Assembly: GCA_902799745.1 (NCBI GenBank)
Contig: CADCBQ010000004.1
Coordinates: 104,220-168,219 of the forward strand
Source of the DNA: Fibrobacter succinogenes
GTDB lineage: Bacteria; Fibrobacterota; Fibrobacteria; Fibrobacterales; Fibrobacteraceae
Reading direction: 5' to 3'
DNA: 64,000 bases
Part shown: in pieces, positions 63,343 to 64,000 of the stretch
How the letters are laid out: every line of letters begins with the position of its first letter
How positions within the stretch are numbered: the stretch's first letter is position 1
The notes under the pieces: model-generated
Databases searched by the model: none
The model's input: the letters and a program-made list of their open reading frames with translations, nothing else
Told to the model about the DNA's origin: nothing
Translations under genes and position numbers: made by a program

Positions 63343-64000
63343 TTACGAGTTGGTTGCGACCTTGACTTCTTCAATCTTTTTCAGGACCGAGCCGTCTTCC
63401 ATCGCCTTCATGGCCTTGTCGAAGCCTTCCTTGATGCTGGCTGCCTTCTTGCTGATGTAGAGGGCGGCACCGGCATTCAGGGCACAGGCATACTTGATGC
63501 CCGGGCGGCCCTTGCCGTTCAGCACGTCGAGAGCGAGGTTGAAGTTATCCACGCCCGTACCGCCGGCGAGGTCTTCGGGGTCCACGGCCGGGACGCCGAA
63601 GTCCTTCGGGTCGATGCGGTATTCGCGATATTCACCGTCTTCGAGGATTTCGGCAATGGTCGTCGGGACGCACGGAGAGATTTCGTCGTAGCCGTCATCG
63701 GAGATGGCGACCATCACGCGCTTGGCACCGAGGGACTTTGCAGCCTTGGTGAACGGTTCCAGAATCGACTTGCTGTAAACGCCGAGCATCAGATACTTGG
63801 CTTCGGCCGGGTTCGTGAGGGGGCCGAGCAAGTTCATGATGGTCTTTACGCCGAGGGCACCGCGAACCGGGCCGGCAAAGCGCATGGCGCTGTGGTAAAC
63901 AGGAGCCATGAGGAACACGAAGTTCGTCTTGTCGATGACGCTGGCGGCCTTTTCCGGAGTCATGTCCAGCTTGAAGCCGGCTGCAGTATAGAAGTCGGCA
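63343..64000 (-). CDS. trpD: Anthranilate phosphoribosyltransferase, partial at window end
   Basis: Transfers phosphoribose to anthranilate. The visible part is the C-terminal two thirds: FLMAPVYHSAMRFAGPVRGALGVKTIMNLLGPLTNPAEAKYLMLGVYSKSIL is the substrate-binding block (HSAMRxxxPVRxxLGxRTxFNxLGPLxNP), and the chain ends ISKKAASIKEGFDKAMKAMEDG. The open frame runs past 64000, so the N terminus with the GTGGD and NxS motifs is outside. Upstream trp genes presumably lie to the right. Confidence 0.95.
   Translation of the reverse strand, partial: ADFYTAAGFKLDMTPEKAASVIDKTNFVFLMAPVYHSAMRFAGPVRGALGVKTIMNLLGPLTNPAEAKYLMLGVYSKSILEPFTKAAKSLGAKRVMVAISDDGYDEISPCVPTTIAEILEDGEYREYRIDPKDFGVPAVDPEDLAGGTGVDNFNLALDVLNGKGRPGIKYACALNAGAALYISKKAASIKEGFDKAMKAMEDGSVLKKIEEVKVATNS

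Noticed and set aside
1..64000. tRNA or rRNA genes
   Set aside because: No cloverleaf with the conserved GGTTCGAATCC-type arm or rRNA segment was noticed; gaps are too short for rRNA.

Overview
The window is a compact chromosomal segment that looks like Fibrobacter (FCB group, gut cellulose degrader). Clues read from the sequence are secreted proteins with a Bacteroidota-type C-terminal sorting-like tail, promoters of the TTTG/TAnnTTTG kind instead of plain sigma70 boxes, GC-rich third positions, a 16S/lipoprotein/lipid A housekeeping set of a Gram-negative cell, and abundant TAATG/ATGA gene overlaps. The genus call is inference; no rRNA or tRNA gene was seen. Many neighbouring genes overlap by 1-4 bases, and four convergent pairs share a palindromic TTAA or CTAG stop.

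Layout. 0.2-6.1 kb: two unknown genes, lpxH, a lipoprotein, rsmI-lnt, and an alpha/beta-hydrolase fold protein that lacks its nucleophile serine. 6.4-8.2 kb: a TPM-domain protein, a nucleotidyltransferase-like protein and a lone UreE N-terminal domain. 8.2-11.5 kb: secreted CotH kinase and DUF3300 protein. 11.5-16.5 kb: glnS, an apparently domesticated mobile-element primase/ATPase with decayed primase motifs, and a degenerate RumA/TrmA-like protein, separated by a hairpin repeat. 16.5-25 kb: LysM protein, a histidine kinase/response regulator/beta-propeller operon and an orphan oligopeptide-type binding lipoprotein. 25-31.9 kb: pssA, ruvC-vanY-mpaA, a primase-helicase-like gene with an abnormal P-loop, a GT4 glycosyltransferase, and small proteins. 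31.9-41 kb: UbiD decarboxylase, secreted metalloprotease, GH57 branching enzyme with a DUF4912 partner, and an outer-membrane protein/lipoprotein pair. 41-46.3 kb: thrC, a 59-residue membrane protein, an NSS transporter, an isolated sufB and a DJ-1 protein.

46.3-55 kb is the most unusual part: an AT-richer minus-strand cluster of three prepilin-like genes (PilV-like, PilW-like and a 2,220-residue protein whose N terminus is a pilin-type helix without Glu5, as in GspK/PilX). I read it as a minor-pilin tip complex carrying a giant adhesin.

55-64 kb: hslO-thrH, ybjQ, then a minus-strand tryptophan cluster, trpD / lysR / cytX-like / trpCF / trpBA. The 414-base gap before trpB holds a TTGACA-N17-TATATT promoter, two tandem terminators each preceded by the same 16-base sequence, three consecutive Trp codons, and an exact 7-base antiterminator pairing: a trp attenuator. 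Both trpB and trpCF carry in-frame insertions of small interspersed repeats.
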